A stretch of 64,000 nucleotides of DNA from Nitrospira sp. ST-bin5 (GTDB lineage Bacteria; Nitrospirota; Nitrospiria; Nitrospirales; Nitrospiraceae), in contig MSXN01000018.1 of NCBI GenBank assembly GCA_002083555.1, positions 37,958 to 101,957 of the forward strand. Direction: 5' to 3'. Shown here piece by piece: positions 51,553-61,001 of this stretch. The notes under the pieces were generated by a model, which was given only the letters and a program-made list of their open reading frames with translations, had not been told where the DNA came from and searched no databases. Numbering within the stretch: the first letter of the stretch is position 1; each line of letters opens with the position of its first letter. Position numbers and translations under genes: made by a program.

Positions 51553-51705
51553 GATCGTAGGGTAATTTGGTTCAGACAATGATCCGTTCCAGTCTCTATC
51601 CAGTTAGTCTGCGAATAACATGAGGCTGGAATCGAGTCAAGTGAATCCCTTTCGCCTCGTCTATGACGAGGGAGTTCGCCTAGAGGAAGTTCGTGATGAG
51701 GGCGG

Positions 51706-53082
51706 CTATTTCTTACGGACGAGAATACGGAGCGGCGTACCGGAAAATCCGTAGGCATCCCGGAGCTGGTGCTCGAGAAATCCAATATACGCCGGGCCCA
51801 CGTCTTGCGGGTGTCCGCAAAACAAGGCGAAGGAGGGCGGCTTCGTTGCCACCTGGGTGATGAATGCGGCCTTCGACGTTTTCGTGGGTTTGCCTTTCCG
51901 AACCGGGAGCGGATGCGATTCCAGAATCTTTTGGAGCCATTGGTTGAGCGCTCCGGTCGGCACCCGCTTATTGAACGACGCATAGACACTGTTGATGGTG
52001 GGAAAGAGCTGATGCAGCGAATCGGGTTGAGCCGCAGACCCAAATAATACGGGTGCCCAGGTCAGGAACGGAAAGCGTCGATGCAGTTCGCGTTCATATT
52101 CCTGGCGAGCTTCGGCATCGTTGGCCCGGAGGTCCCACTTATTTACGAGCAGCATACAGGCGCGTCCCTGTTTGAGTACCGCCCCGGCGATTTTCGTGTC
52201 CTGTTCCGTCACACCTTCCACCGCGTCGAGCAGCAGGACCGCGACATCGGAACGACCGATGGCTCTCAGCGAGCGCATGACGCTGTACCCTTCGAGCCCC
52301 GGCTCGATGCGACCCCGGCGTCGGATGCCGGCCGTATCCGTGAAAATATAGCGTTGGTCGTCGTGTATGACGAGCGAATCGATCGGGTCGCGCGTGGTGC
52401 CCGGCATATCGCTGACGACGACGCGTTCCTCACCCAGGACGGCATTGGTCAATGTTGACTTGCCCACATTCGGGCGGCCGACGAGCGCGATCCGCGGGAG
52501 TTGCGTGAGTTCAGTGCTCTCGTCCGCTGGGGGTAACATTGGGTAGAGGTCATCCAGTAATTCGGACACTCCAATGCCATGTTCGGCGGAGACCGCGTGG
52601 AACTCGGCTTTTCCCAACTGATAAAAATCGGCAATGAGCGGCTCGGCTTTCGGCGTATCGATCTTGTTGATCACGTAAAAGATGGGCTTGGCGACGCCGC
52701 GCAGGAGCTTCACGACCTCGTGATCCGGGGGGGTCAAACCAGCCCGGCCATCCAAGATGAACATAAGGATGTCGGCTTCGGCGATAGCTAGCTCTGATTG
52801 GCGGCGAATCAATGTCAGCATGCCGTCGGAAGAGGAGAGATCCAGTCCGCCGGTGTCGACCAGCCGGAATTTGCGGTCGCGATAGGTTGCATCCGCATAG
52901 TTGCGATCGCGCGTCACGCCGGGGACGTCATCCACGATAGCGGTCTTGACCCCGAGGATTTTGTTGAACAGGGTCGACTTCCCCACGTTGGGCCGGCCGA
53001 TGATGGCGACCAGCGGCATCGGGGCAGCGGAGCTGAACGGCAGGGTTTTGGTCTTGGTCGGCGAATCGCGCATCTTTTTCAT
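51706..53082 (-). CDS. der: Ribosome-associated GTPase Der (EngA)
   Basis: Essential double-GTPase for 50S subunit assembly. The 458-residue product has two G domains: GRPNVGKSTLFNK with DTGGLDLSS and NKIDTP, then GRPNVGKSTLTNA with DTAGIRRRG and NKWDLR, and a C-terminal KH-like domain ending RILVRKK. The family normally begins at MPLVAIIGRPNVGKS, which corresponds to ATG 53019; the longer start at 53082 adds 21 residues and neither has a clear ribosome site. Confidence 0.95.
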   Translation of the reverse strand: MKKMRDSPTKTKTLPFSSAAPMPLVAIIGRPNVGKSTLFNKILGVKTAIVDDVPGVTRDRNYADATYRDRKFRLVDTGGLDLSSSDGMLTLIRRQSELAIAEADILMFILDGRAGLTPPDHEVVKLLRGVAKPIFYVINKIDTPKAEPLIADFYQLGKAEFHAVSAEHGIGVSELLDDLYPMLPPADESTELTQLPRIALVGRPNVGKSTLTNAVLGEERVVVSDMPGTTRDPIDSLVIHDDQRYIFTDTAGIRRRGRIEPGLEGYSVMRSLRAIGRSDVAVLLLDAVEGVTEQDTKIAGAVLKQGRACMLLVNKWDLRANDAEARQEYERELHRRFPFLTWAPVLFGSAAQPDSLHQLFPTINSVYASFNKRVPTGALNQWLQKILESHPLPVRKGKPTKTSKAAFITQVATKPPSFALFCGHPQDVGPAYIGFLEHQLRDAYGFSGTPLRILVRKK

Positions 53083-53147
53083 AGATCTGCGACCGTATCA
53101 CATGAATTTTGGCAAACACAACCGGCCTCAGGTACACTTGCGGAGTT

Positions 53148-53837
53148 ATGAGGCAATTGGGCGTAATAAAATGGGCCGAGATCGACGACGTGTTACTCGA
53201 TATGGACGGCACGTTGCTTGACCGGCATTTCGACAACTTCTTTTTCGAAGAGGAGTTGCCTCGCCGCTACGCGGCCCTGCAGGGCCTCCCGTTCGAAGAG
53301 TCGCGCGATCGCTTGATGGCGATGTATCGATCGGTGGAAGGGGAATTGGCCTGGACTGATCTCCACTATTGGACCGAACGGGTGGGTATCGATGTGGTTG
53401 CGATGCACAAGGAGCTGGATCATCTGATCGGATTTCTTCCCGGGGCGGAGCCCTTCCTCACCGAGGTTCGTCGGCGTGGAAAGCGGATCACGATCCTCAC
53501 CAACGCGCATGCGGCAGGGGTCGAGGTCAAAACTGCCAAGACCGGGCTGGATCGATATGTGGATCGGATCGTCGATGCGTTTGAGGTGGGCTATCTTAAA
53601 ATGCGACCGGAATATTGGCCGACCTGCCAGAGGCTGGTCGGGTTTGATCCGAAGCGCGCCCTCTTTGTCGATGATGACGAGGGCTGCCTCCATGCGGCGC
53701 AACGGTTCGGTCTGGCTCAGATCATCCACAGCGCCAAGTCGAGCTCTCAATTACCTGCCGAAGCGTCGAGCACCTTCACTTCTATTGAACACATGACGGC
53801 GCTGTTCAACGGCCATCCGTTTCCGGCGGGGCGCTGA
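53148..53837 (+). CDS. HAD-family GMP/IMP nucleotidase-like phosphatase
   Basis: A 229-residue HAD hydrolase similar to YrfG: DVLLDMDGTLLDRHFDNFFF (motif I), ITILTNAHA (motif II), LKMRPEYW (motif III Lys) and ALFVDDDEGCLHAA (motif IV). The YrfG-type enzyme dephosphorylates GMP and IMP. Start ATG 53148 fits the family; a GGAG sits too close to be ideal, and a TTG at 53109 is possible. Its last 32 bp overlap the convergent methyltransferase gene. Confidence 0.82.
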   Translation: MRQLGVIKWAEIDDVLLDMDGTLLDRHFDNFFFEEELPRRYAALQGLPFEESRDRLMAMYRSVEGELAWTDLHYWTERVGIDVVAMHKELDHLIGFLPGAEPFLTEVRRRGKRITILTNAHAAGVEVKTAKTGLDRYVDRIVDAFEVGYLKMRPEYWPTCQRLVGFDPKRALFVDDDEGCLHAAQRFGLAQIIHSAKSSSQLPAEASSTFTSIEHMTALFNGHPFPAGR

Positions 53838-54462
53838 CGTCCGTCCGGTTTGGCGTGGCGACTCCGCGGTACAGTTCTCCCCCGATCCGTGGCACTCCCT
53901 CCATCACAAAGCGATCGAGGTGCTCAATGTGTAGCCCGGCCTTGCTGATGAGCTGGTCGATCCGCCGGTTTAGGTTGCAGCCACAGCCGATGACGTTCTG
54001 AATCGGGTTCAGTCGATCCTGCCAGGCGGCCGTCCGGGCATCGTCGCTCCGGCCATGCTCCAGGAAAAGAAAGTGCCCGGTTGGCGTGAGGACTCGGCGG
54101 ACTTCTCGTAAGGCTGCCTGAGGATCGGGAATCGTACAGAGCGTCCATGTGCTCACGACATAATCGAAGACGCCATCGTCATAGGGAAGCCGTTCTGCGC
54201 TGAGGTACATGATTTCAACAGGAAAGGGTACAGCCGCACGTCGTTTCGCCACGCGCTCGGAGAGCAACGGTGCCGGATCGACGGCATGGAGGTGTAAGAC
54301 GCGTGGCGGGTAATACGCCAGATTAAGCCCGGTGCCTAGCCCGATTTCAAGAACTTCGCCTTCGGCGCTTTTGAGCAAACCCTCCCGTAATCGCTGGAAT
54401 TCTTTTCCCCTCATGATTCCATCCATGAGGCGGGGGAAGATGTGTTTCGCGTAGAGTCCCAT
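53806..54462 (-). CDS. Class I SAM-dependent methyltransferase
   Basis: A 218-residue methyltransferase. Motif I VLEIGLGTGLNLAYYP binds SAM, VDPAPLL gives the acidic ribose contact, and FDYVVSTWTLCTIPD and FLFLEHGRS follow, the order of the methyltransf_11/METTL7-like group. Substrate unknown. GGAGAG lies about 9 nt before the ATG. It is divergent from the barrel protein gene. Confidence 0.87.
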   Translation of the reverse strand: MGLYAKHIFPRLMDGIMRGKEFQRLREGLLKSAEGEVLEIGLGTGLNLAYYPPRVLHLHAVDPAPLLSERVAKRRAAVPFPVEIMYLSAERLPYDDGVFDYVVSTWTLCTIPDPQAALREVRRVLTPTGHFLFLEHGRSDDARTAAWQDRLNPIQNVIGCGCNLNRRIDQLISKAGLHIEHLDRFVMEGVPRIGGELYRGVATPNRTDVSAPPETDGR

Positions 54463-54619
54463 GGAACAGTCTCTCCGGTAGCCCTTTTGTGGGAGCCTGG
54501 TCCCCCCCTATGTACGATAGTTACATCGCCAAGCATACCGTATCCTTGCTCTAGCAACGCAACCGAACAGAGCGATTGTCACATCGGGGATTTAGCGAAA
54601 TAGCATCGGAGGTAAGGAT

Positions 54620-55345
54620 ATGAACACTCATCATCAGGGGAGGGCACTATACCTGTTCCCTTGGTTCATGATTGGAACATGTTGGTTGATGATTCTGTCC
54701 GCATCCGCCGGTCATGCAGAGACCTATATTGCCGGGCAGGTTGGCTTTACTCTGGCTCAGGATACGGCTCGCGGCCGGGTGAATGACCCCACGTATTCCG
54801 GCTTCCCGACCGGGACGTCGATCTCCAATGTCGATTTAAACAACTCAATCATGTATGGCATGAAAGTAGGGCACTATTTCGGGTCAGCCCCGTGGCTCGG
54901 CGTGGAACTCGAAGGGTTTGTCACGACACCTCATCGCCCTCAGCAACGATTGACCCTTGGGGTCCCAGGAAGCGGCAATGTCACCCTGGAGGAGGGAGGC
55001 GCGACGAACCGATTTATTGTGGTGTCGCCTGTTCTGTTGGCGCGCTACCAAGCCGGGGCCTTCGAGCCTTATGTCGGTGTGGGGCCTGGTCTATTTATGC
55101 TGCATCAGAAACAGCTGACGTCGGCAGCGAGCGGAACGGCCTATTCTCAGTCCTACACAGGGATCGGTCTCAATACACAGGTTGGATTGCGTTATCGATT
55201 GACCGACCATTTCTCAATGTTCGGAGAATGGAAATTCAACTACGCACGTCTGAACCTTCCCGGCCAGGCCGACGTCAACCATTTTGGCATCAATGCGATT
55301 GCGACACTCCATCATTTTGTGTTCGGGGTTGCGTATCACTTCTAG
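54620..55345 (+). CDS. Outer-membrane beta-barrel protein, OmpA-like fold
   Basis: A 241-residue protein with a signal peptide (ending SAGHA) and an eight-stranded barrel pattern: ETYIAGQVGFTLAQ, MKVGHYFGSAPWLGVELEG, FEPYVGVGPGLFML and TQVGLRYRLTDHFSMFGEW. It ends in VAYHF, the aromatic C-terminus recognised by the BAM complex. The strand order fits the outer-membrane protein beta-barrel family (OMP_b-brl). A GGAGG lies before ATG 54620. Confidence 0.83.
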   Translation: MNTHHQGRALYLFPWFMIGTCWLMILSASAGHAETYIAGQVGFTLAQDTARGRVNDPTYSGFPTGTSISNVDLNNSIMYGMKVGHYFGSAPWLGVELEGFVTTPHRPQQRLTLGVPGSGNVTLEEGGATNRFIVVSPVLLARYQAGAFEPYVGVGPGLFMLHQKQLTSAASGTAYSQSYTGIGLNTQVGLRYRLTDHFSMFGEWKFNYARLNLPGQADVNHFGINAIATLHHFVFGVAYHF

Positions 55346-55354
55346 AGTTTCTTC

Positions 55355-55386
55355 GGGGGCCGGCCAGTCGGTTCCGGCCGGCCCCC
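55355..55386. terminator. Strong GC hairpin after the barrel gene
   Basis: GGGGGCCGGCC (55355-55365) and GGCCGGCCCCC (55376-55386) make a perfect 11-bp stem with a 10-nt loop, 9 bp after the stop. No T-run follows, so it may act as a barrier hairpin or as a transcript-end stabiliser rather than as a classical intrinsic terminator. Confidence 0.6.
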
Positions 55387-55412
55387 ACCCGCTCCACGCT
55401 CTTCCCCCATTG

Positions 55413-55441
55413 TTGTTGCCCCTGCCGGTCTGTGCTAGAGT
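55413..55441 (+). promoter_or_regulatory. Candidate promoter of the leuS-lptE-holA operon
   Basis: TTGTTG (55413-55418) and TAGAGT (55436-55441) are spaced by 17 bp, downstream of the terminator hairpin. The start would be near 55448, 25 nt before ATG 55473, leaving room for the GGAGAG ribosome site. Confidence 0.45.
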
Positions 55442-55472
55442 TCCTCCGCTTTTTTAATCCCCCCGGAGAGCC

Positions 55473-57908
55473 ATGGCAAAAGGGTACGATCATCACGCGC
55501 TGGAAGTGAAGTGGCAGGCCTATTGGGAAGAGCATCGCCCGTTTCGCGCCCTCCGGGACACGACTAAACCAAAGTTTTATTGCCTCGATATGTTCCCCTA
55601 TCCCTCCGGGTCCGGTCTCCATGTCGGTCATCTCGAAGGCTATACGGCGACGGATATCGTTTCCCGCTACAAGCGCATGCGGGGCTTTAATGTTCTCCAT
55701 CCGATGGGTTGGGATGCCTTTGGCCTGCCGGCCGAGCAATATGCGGTCAAGACCGGTGTGCATCCCGCCCAAACCACGGCGCAAAACATCGCGACATTCA
55801 AACGGCAGATGAAGCGGGTAGGGCTCTCATACGATTGGGAACGGGAGCTCAGTACCACCGATCCCGACTACTATCGCTGGACGCAGTGGATCTTCCTCCA
55901 ACTCTATAAACGCGGGCTGGCTTACGTGGCCGAGGTGCCGGTCAATTGGTGTCCGACGCTCGGGACTGTGCTGGCGAACGAAGAAATCGTCGACGGCAAG
56001 AGCGAGGTCGGCGGGTTCGACGTCATTCGCAAGCCCATGCGCCAGTGGGTCTTGAAGATTACGGCCTATGCCGATCGGCTCCTTGAAGATTTGAAGCTGG
56101 TGGAGTGGCCTGCCAGTACGCTCGAAATGCAGAAAAATTGGATCGGCCGGTCGATCGGCGCGGAAGTGGATTTCGCCCTGGCCGATACCCGCGGGACGAT
56201 TCGGGTATTTACCACGAGGCCTGATACGCTCTTCGGTGCAACCTATATGGTATTGGCGCCTGAGCATCCGCTCGTGGATGTGGTCACCAGCGCCGCTCAG
56301 AAAGCCGCTGTCGGGGCCTATCGCGATGCGGCCGCCAGAAAGAGCGATTTGCAGCGACAGGAATTGGATAAGGAAAAGACCGGCGTGTTCACGGGCGGCT
56401 ACGCGATCAACCCGGTGAACGGCGAACGGCTGCCTGTCTGGCTGGCGGATTACGTCCTCATGAGCTACGGCACCGGCGCGATCATGGCGGTTCCGGCGCA
56501 CGACGAGCGGGATTGGGCCTTTGCTAAGACCTATCATTTGCCCATTCGTGAAGTCATTCAAGGCGGCCAGGTTCAGGAGGCGGCCTTTGTGGCGACGGAT
56601 CGTGGCACGGTCGTCAACTCGACTTTGCCGGACGGGTCCTTGTCGCTGGATGGCATGAAACCGGCTGAGGCGATTCCGGCAATCACGGCCTGGCTGGAGC
56701 AACTGGGCAAGGGAAAAAAGGCGATCAACTACAAGTTGCGCGACTGGCTCTTTGCCCGGCAGCGCTACTGGGGAGAGCCGTTCCCGATTGTGTGGGTGGA
56801 TGGGGAGTCCCGTCCGTTACCAGAGGAACAGCTCCCGTTGATTTTGCCTGAGACCAGCAATTTCAAGCCGTCAGGAAGCGGAGAAAGTCCGCTAGCGAAC
56901 TTGGAAGAGTGGCTGGTGACGACCGATCCTGCCACCGGGCACCCGGCCCGGCGCGAAACGAATACCATGCCGCAGTGGGCCGGTTCCTGCTGGTACTATC
57001 TCCGCTTCGCCGATCCAAAGAATGCGAAGCAGCTGGTGGATCCGGCGATGGAGCGCTATTGGCTGCCGGTCGATCTCTACGTCGGCGGCAGCGAGCATGC
57101 CGTGCTGCATCTGCTCTATTCACGCTTCTGGCACAAGGTGCTTTACGACATCGGGGTGGTGAGCACGCCGGAACCGTTTAAGAAGCTGGTGCATCAAGGT
57201 ATCGTACTGGGCGAGGACAATCAAAAGATGTCCAAGTCGCGCGGGAACGTGGTGAATCCCGACGATATGATGGATCAGTTCGGCGCCGATGCGGTGCGGC
57301 TCTATGAAATGTTTATGGGGCCGCTGGAGGCGATGAAGCCTTGGAGTACGCGCGGGGTTGAAGGGGTGACCCGTTTTTTAGAGCGGGCATGGCGATTGAT
57401 CGTCACAGAAGAGGGCGGGCTGTCTGCATCTGTGGTGTCGGCATCGCCCAGTCTTGACCAACAACGGCTGTTGCATCAGACCATCAAGAAGGTCTCGGAG
57501 GATATCGACGAACTCCGTTTCAACACCGCCATTGCTCAAATGATGGTGTTCACCAATGAAATGACCAAGGCAGAGCAGCGCCCGCGAGCCTTGCTCGAGC
57601 CGTTTGTTTTGCTGCTCTCTCCCTTTGCGCCGCATGTGGCGGAGGAGCTCTGGGCTATTCTCGGTCATGCGCCGAGCGTGTCTCAGCAACCCTGGCCGCA
57701 GTTTGACCCGGCGTTGACGGTCAGTGACCGGCTCACCATCCCGGTCCAGGTGAACGGCAAGCTTCGCGGGAAGATCGAGGTGGCGGCGGACACCGCGCGT
57801 GACGTGGTGGAGCGCGCCGCTCGTGAGATTGTGGCGGAGTGGCTGCAGGGCGGCGAGCCGAAGAAAGTGATCTACGTCGAGAAGAAACTCGTGAATTTCG
57901 TGGTGTGA
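55473..57908 (+). CDS. leuS: Leucyl-tRNA synthetase
   Basis: Charges tRNA-Leu with leucine. The 811-residue class I synthetase has the HIGH-type motif SGSGLHVGHLEGY near residue 45-57, an editing domain (FTTRPDTLFGATYMVLAPEH and GTGAIMAVPAHDERD) and KMSKSRGNVV near residue 585. Length and domain order are standard for bacterial LeuRS. GGAGAG lies 3-4 nt before the ATG. lptE and holA follow in the same direction, as in many Gram-negatives. Confidence 0.98.
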   Translation: MAKGYDHHALEVKWQAYWEEHRPFRALRDTTKPKFYCLDMFPYPSGSGLHVGHLEGYTATDIVSRYKRMRGFNVLHPMGWDAFGLPAEQYAVKTGVHPAQTTAQNIATFKRQMKRVGLSYDWERELSTTDPDYYRWTQWIFLQLYKRGLAYVAEVPVNWCPTLGTVLANEEIVDGKSEVGGFDVIRKPMRQWVLKITAYADRLLEDLKLVEWPASTLEMQKNWIGRSIGAEVDFALADTRGTIRVFTTRPDTLFGATYMVLAPEHPLVDVVTSAAQKAAVGAYRDAAARKSDLQRQELDKEKTGVFTGGYAINPVNGERLPVWLADYVLMSYGTGAIMAVPAHDERDWAFAKTYHLPIREVIQGGQVQEAAFVATDRGTVVNSTLPDGSLSLDGMKPAEAIPAITAWLEQLGKGKKAINYKLRDWLFARQRYWGEPFPIVWVDGESRPLPEEQLPLILPETSNFKPSGSGESPLANLEEWLVTTDPATGHPARRETNTMPQWAGSCWYYLRFADPKNAKQLVDPAMERYWLPVDLYVGGSEHAVLHLLYSRFWHKVLYDIGVVSTPEPFKKLVHQGIVLGEDNQKMSKSRGNVVNPDDMMDQFGADAVRLYEMFMGPLEAMKPWSTRGVEGVTRFLERAWRLIVTEEGGLSASVVSASPSLDQQRLLHQTIKKVSEDIDELRFNTAIAQMMVFTNEMTKAEQRPRALLEPFVLLLSPFAPHVAEELWAILGHAPSVSQQPWPQFDPALTVSDRLTIPVQVNGKLRGKIEVAADTARDVVERAAREIVAEWLQGGEPKKVIYVEKKLVNFVV

Positions 57909-58035
57909 TAGCGCGATGAGCGGGATAGGCGAGACAAGCGTGAATTGTAAGCTGCGGGAAATACCGGAGCTGTGCTGTGCGCAGACTCATTATGCGGCTG
58001 CATCTGATTGGGGCAGGGGCCGTTTTGTCGGGCGC

Positions 58036-58662
58036 ATGTTTCGCGCAATTCCCGCTTGTCTTGCGCTGGTGTTGTTGGCCGGTTGCGGCTATCAGTTCCG
58101 TGTAGAGGGAGCCGGGCCGACGATCGGCGGAGCGCCTGCACGGGTCTCGGATCAACCGACCCCGAGATTGGTCATCCGCACATTGGTGAATAGCAGTTTT
58201 GAGCCGAACTTGGAAACCCGCTACACGAACTATCTGCGGCGGGAATTCTCGTCCGGCAGCGGGACCCAGGTCGTTCCGGACAGCGAGGCGGCGGATCTCG
58301 TTCTGACCGGGCAGATCTTGTCAGTCAGCGTGCCGACCTTAAGCTTCAGTCTGACGCCGACGCCTGGGAATCAGGCGGGATCGGCCACGACGTTGGAGAG
58401 CCGGGCAGAAGTGACGGTCGTGGTGAAAATCGAAGAAACGCGGACGAAGAAGCTAGTCTGGACGCAGGTCGCCAAGGGCTCATCAGAGTTCTATATCACC
58501 CCCGATCTGCAATTTAACCGTGTCTTGCAAACCCGCGCATTGGAGCAGGCCGGCCGGTTCGCGGCAGAAGATCTTGCCTCACGGTTTCTTCTGCACCTGG
58601 AATCTGGCGGGGGGGCCAAGCCTTCGGGGGAGGCTTCCTCTACGGTGCCAGCCGCCAAATAG
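58036..58662 (+). CDS. lptE: LPS-assembly lipoprotein LptE
   Basis: Plugs the LptD barrel and helps insert LPS in the outer membrane. The 208-residue product has a lipobox (LLAGC) followed by GYQFRVEG, the LptE/RlpB opening. RLVIRTLVNSSFEPNLETRYTN and DLVLTGQILSVSV fit the conserved strands. ATG 58036 gives the lipoprotein signal; the frame stays open to 57916. The leuS-lptE-holA order is the classical enterobacterial one, which supports the call. Confidence 0.87.
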   Translation: MFRAIPACLALVLLAGCGYQFRVEGAGPTIGGAPARVSDQPTPRLVIRTLVNSSFEPNLETRYTNYLRREFSSGSGTQVVPDSEAADLVLTGQILSVSVPTLSFSLTPTPGNQAGSATTLESRAEVTVVVKIEETRTKKLVWTQVAKGSSEFYITPDLQFNRVLQTRALEQAGRFAAEDLASRFLLHLESGGGAKPSGEASSTVPAAK

Positions 58663-58680
58663 AGTATTTTCGAGGACGTT

Positions 58681-59790
58681 ATGGGAACCGCACTCAGTTC
58701 ATTGCAACTCCACGCCGCCTTGCGGCAGCAACCTCCTGCGCCCGTGTATTTAGTGGTGGGGGAGGAGGATCTCCTGCGCGATGAGGCCGTGGCCACACTC
58801 AAGACCTCGCTGCTCGGAGAAGGCGGGGATTTTAATTTCGATGTGTTCTATGGCGATGAGGCGGCCGGGAGCGACATCCTGACCTGTGCGTTGGAAGTGC
58901 CGGTGTTTGCCGAATGCCGGGTGGTCCTTGTGAAAGGCGCTGAAAAAATCTCTGCCCGTGAGGCCGAAGTTCTGCTGCCGTACCTTGCCGCTCCGGTGCA
59001 GGCGACCACCGTGATTTTCGTCAGCACCAAGTTGGACGGGCGGCTGAAGTTTTCCCAGGCGCTTGCGCGTGCGGCTGTGACGGTCGACTGTTCACCGTTG
59101 CGGGATATGCACTTAGGGCCGTGGATAAACCGGGATGCGCAACGGCTTGGGTTGCGGTTGGACGAGAAGGCTGTGGAGGTGCTCAAGGAGACGTCCGGAG
59201 GATCGTTGTACGCCGTCCGGCGGGAACTCGAAAAGCTCGCGTCCTATATCACGACCGACCGCGTGGCGACCGCCGCCGATGTCTATCAGCTACGGGGAGT
59301 TGAACCCGGCGCGTCGGTGTTTGATCTGACCCTAGCGATCGCGGAGGGCCAACGGGGGCGAGTCCTGTCGATTCTTGCCAGAAATCTTGAGGCCGGCGAG
59401 GCGCCGTTGCGCATTCTCGGTTCCCTGGCCTGGCAGTATCGCCGGATTTGGAAAATGAAGGAGTTGCTTCGTGAGGGAGGGCGTGAGGGGGAGGCCGCGA
59501 GGACCTTGCGCATGGATCCGATGCAGGTCAAGACGTTCCTGGGCCGTCTGTCAGATGGGCACGTGCGGGATGCGCTGCGATGGTTTTGGGAAGCCGACGG
59601 GCAACTCAAAGGGGGCAGCAGTGGACAGCCTAAGATGACCATGGAGCGGGTGTTGTTGCGGCTCTGCCAGTCTGTCCAGCAGGCGCAGTCAGTCCCCCCC
59701 CATCGTCCACCGGCCCCGACAGGGCGGGGCTCGGCGCGAGTGGTCTCGAATGTCAGGACGATTACGAGCGGGAACCGGACAGGCCGTTGA
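58681..59790 (+). CDS. holA: DNA polymerase III subunit delta
   Basis: The 369-residue clamp-loader subunit that opens the beta clamp. PVYLVVGEEDLLRDEAVATL is the typical N-terminus, and the three AAA-like subdomains follow (VVLVKGAEKISAREAEVLLPYL, LKETSGGSLYAVRRELEKL, LEAGEAPLRILGSLAWQYRRIWKMKEL). GAGG lies 6 nt before ATG 58681. Its 3' end overlaps the convergent rpsT gene by 29 bp, and a short Pro/Arg-rich tail lies in that overlap. Confidence 0.93.
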   Translation: MGTALSSLQLHAALRQQPPAPVYLVVGEEDLLRDEAVATLKTSLLGEGGDFNFDVFYGDEAAGSDILTCALEVPVFAECRVVLVKGAEKISAREAEVLLPYLAAPVQATTVIFVSTKLDGRLKFSQALARAAVTVDCSPLRDMHLGPWINRDAQRLGLRLDEKAVEVLKETSGGSLYAVRRELEKLASYITTDRVATAADVYQLRGVEPGASVFDLTLAIAEGQRGRVLSILARNLEAGEAPLRILGSLAWQYRRIWKMKELLREGGREGEAARTLRMDPMQVKTFLGRLSDGHVRDALRWFWEADGQLKGGSSGQPKMTMERVLLRLCQSVQQAQSVPPHRPPAPTGRGSARVVSNVRTITSGNRTGR

Positions 59791-60040
59791 CGTGTTGGGT
59801 CAAGCGGGAGATACGGCGGGACGCGGTGTTGGGCTTCAGGGCTCCCTTGGTCACGGCTTTGCTGAGGGCCGAGGTGGCCGCGCGCAAGGCAGTCTTGGCG
59901 TCATCCGTCTTCTTGTCGGCCACGGCCGACTGCACTTTCTTGACCAGAGTTTTGACCGCGCTCAACGTGGCTTTGTTCCGATCGCGGCGGCGTTCGGCCT
60001 GACGAGCACTGCGAAGGGTGGACTTGTGGATCACAGGCAT
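59762..60040 (-). CDS. rpsT: Small ribosomal subunit protein bS20
   Basis: A 92-residue very basic protein: STLRSARQAERRRDRNKATLS at the N-terminus and GALKPNTASRRISRLTQHV at the C-terminus are the conserved 16S-binding helices of S20. GGAGG lies 8 nt before ATG 60040. It is convergent with holA, overlapping its last 29 bp. Confidence 0.96.
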   Translation of the reverse strand: MPVIHKSTLRSARQAERRRDRNKATLSAVKTLVKKVQSAVADKKTDDAKTALRAATSALSKAVTKGALKPNTASRRISRLTQHVNGLSGSRS

Positions 60041-60068
60041 TGTCTATTCCTCCAAAAAAAGAGCAAAC

Positions 60069-60098
60069 TACATAACATAGGGGACAGTGAGCCGTCAA
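60069..60098 (-). promoter_or_regulatory. Candidate promoter of rpsT
   Basis: On the minus strand TTGACG (60098-60093) is followed after 18 bp by TATGTA (60074-60069). Transcription should start near 60062, about 20 nt before the ATG, leaving room for the GGAGG site. Confidence 0.45.
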
Positions 60099-60128
60099 CA
60101 ATCGGTCGACCCCTTCAAAAGGAATCCT

Positions 60129-60842
60129 ATGGCAAAGATCATTGCACGTGACCGTTTGATATTCGCTCTCGACGTTCCGTCGGTCGTCGAAGCCGAGCGC
60201 CTGCTGGATCGCCTTCAAGGGCATATCTCCTTCGTGAAGGTCGGCCTGGAGCTCTATACCGCCGCCGGTCCGGACATGATTAAGCGGGTGCTCGATCGAA
60301 AAATGCGGGTGTTTCTCGACCTGAAGTTCCTCGATATCGAAGAAACCGTTCGTCGGGCGACTGCCAAGGTCGCAGCCATGGGCGTCGACTTTCTCACGAT
60401 CCATGCGAATCGCAAGGCCCTGGCCGCAGCGGTGCAGGGGCGTGAAGGGTCGGCTTTGAAATTACTGGCGGTCACCGTGCTGACGAATTTCGACAGCCAC
60501 GATCTCCGCGATATGGGGATTCAGCGAAGCGTGCAGGATCTCGTGACCGCCCGCGCGCTCCTGGCATCAGAAGTCGGCTGCGACGGGGTAGTCGCGTCAG
60601 GAGAAGAGCCGGCTGCCATCCGGCAGAAGGTCGGGCCTCGGTTTCTGATTGTCACGCCCGGGGTGCGCCCGGCAGGAAAGGGCGTGGACGACCATGCGCG
60701 TGCCACGACGCCGACCCAGACGATCGCAGCCGGCGCCGACTATCTCGTGATCGGCCGGCCGATTCGGGACGCCGCGGATCCGGTAGCGACGGTGACTGAG
60801 ATCGTGAACGAGATGCAAGCGGCGTTCGATGCTCGCCCATAG
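60129..60842 (+). CDS. pyrF: Orotidine 5'-phosphate decarboxylase
   Basis: The last step of UMP synthesis. A 237-residue TIM barrel with LIFALDVPSVVEAERLLDRL, VKVGLELYTAAGPDM, the catalytic DLKFLDIEETV (Asp-x-Lys-xx-Asp), IVTPGVRP and ADYLVIGRPIRDAADP. The residue before the final Asp of the motif is Leu where His is common. AGGA lies 6 nt before ATG 60129, which matches the family start. It is divergent from rpsT. Confidence 0.96.
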   Translation: MAKIIARDRLIFALDVPSVVEAERLLDRLQGHISFVKVGLELYTAAGPDMIKRVLDRKMRVFLDLKFLDIEETVRRATAKVAAMGVDFLTIHANRKALAAAVQGREGSALKLLAVTVLTNFDSHDLRDMGIQRSVQDLVTARALLASEVGCDGVVASGEEPAAIRQKVGPRFLIVTPGVRPAGKGVDDHARATTPTQTIAAGADYLVIGRPIRDAADPVATVTEIVNEMQAAFDARP

Positions 60843-60858
60843 GCCGGGCAAGGCTGAG

Positions 60859-60888
60859 TTGCGGCGCGTCACTGCTCTTTGCTAAGAT
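60859..60888 (+). promoter_or_regulatory. Candidate promoter of tRNA-His
   Basis: TTGCGG (60859-60864) and TAAGAT (60883-60888) are separated by 18 bp. The start would be near 60895, about 29 bp before the mature tRNA. Confidence 0.45.
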
Positions 60889-60923
60889 CCTCTCGCTGCG
60901 TGTAGATTCAATTCCTTCCTGAT

Positions 60924-61001
60924 GGTGGGTGTAGCTCAGTTGGTTAGAGCGCTGGATTGTGGATCCGGAGGTCGCGGGTTCGAAACCCGTCACTCACCCC
61001 A
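60924..61001 (+). tRNA. tRNA-His (GTG anticodon)
   Basis: A full cloverleaf: acceptor GTGGGTG/CACTCAC, D arm GCTC...GAGC, anticodon loop TTGTGGA with GTG, T arm GCGGG-TTCGAAA-CCCGT. A template-encoded G sits at position -1 (60924) and can pair with C73, the identity element of histidine tRNA. The 3' CCA is encoded (60999-61001). A pyrimidine-rich stretch follows. The AT-rich retron region begins downstream, and tRNA genes are common integration points. Confidence 0.97.
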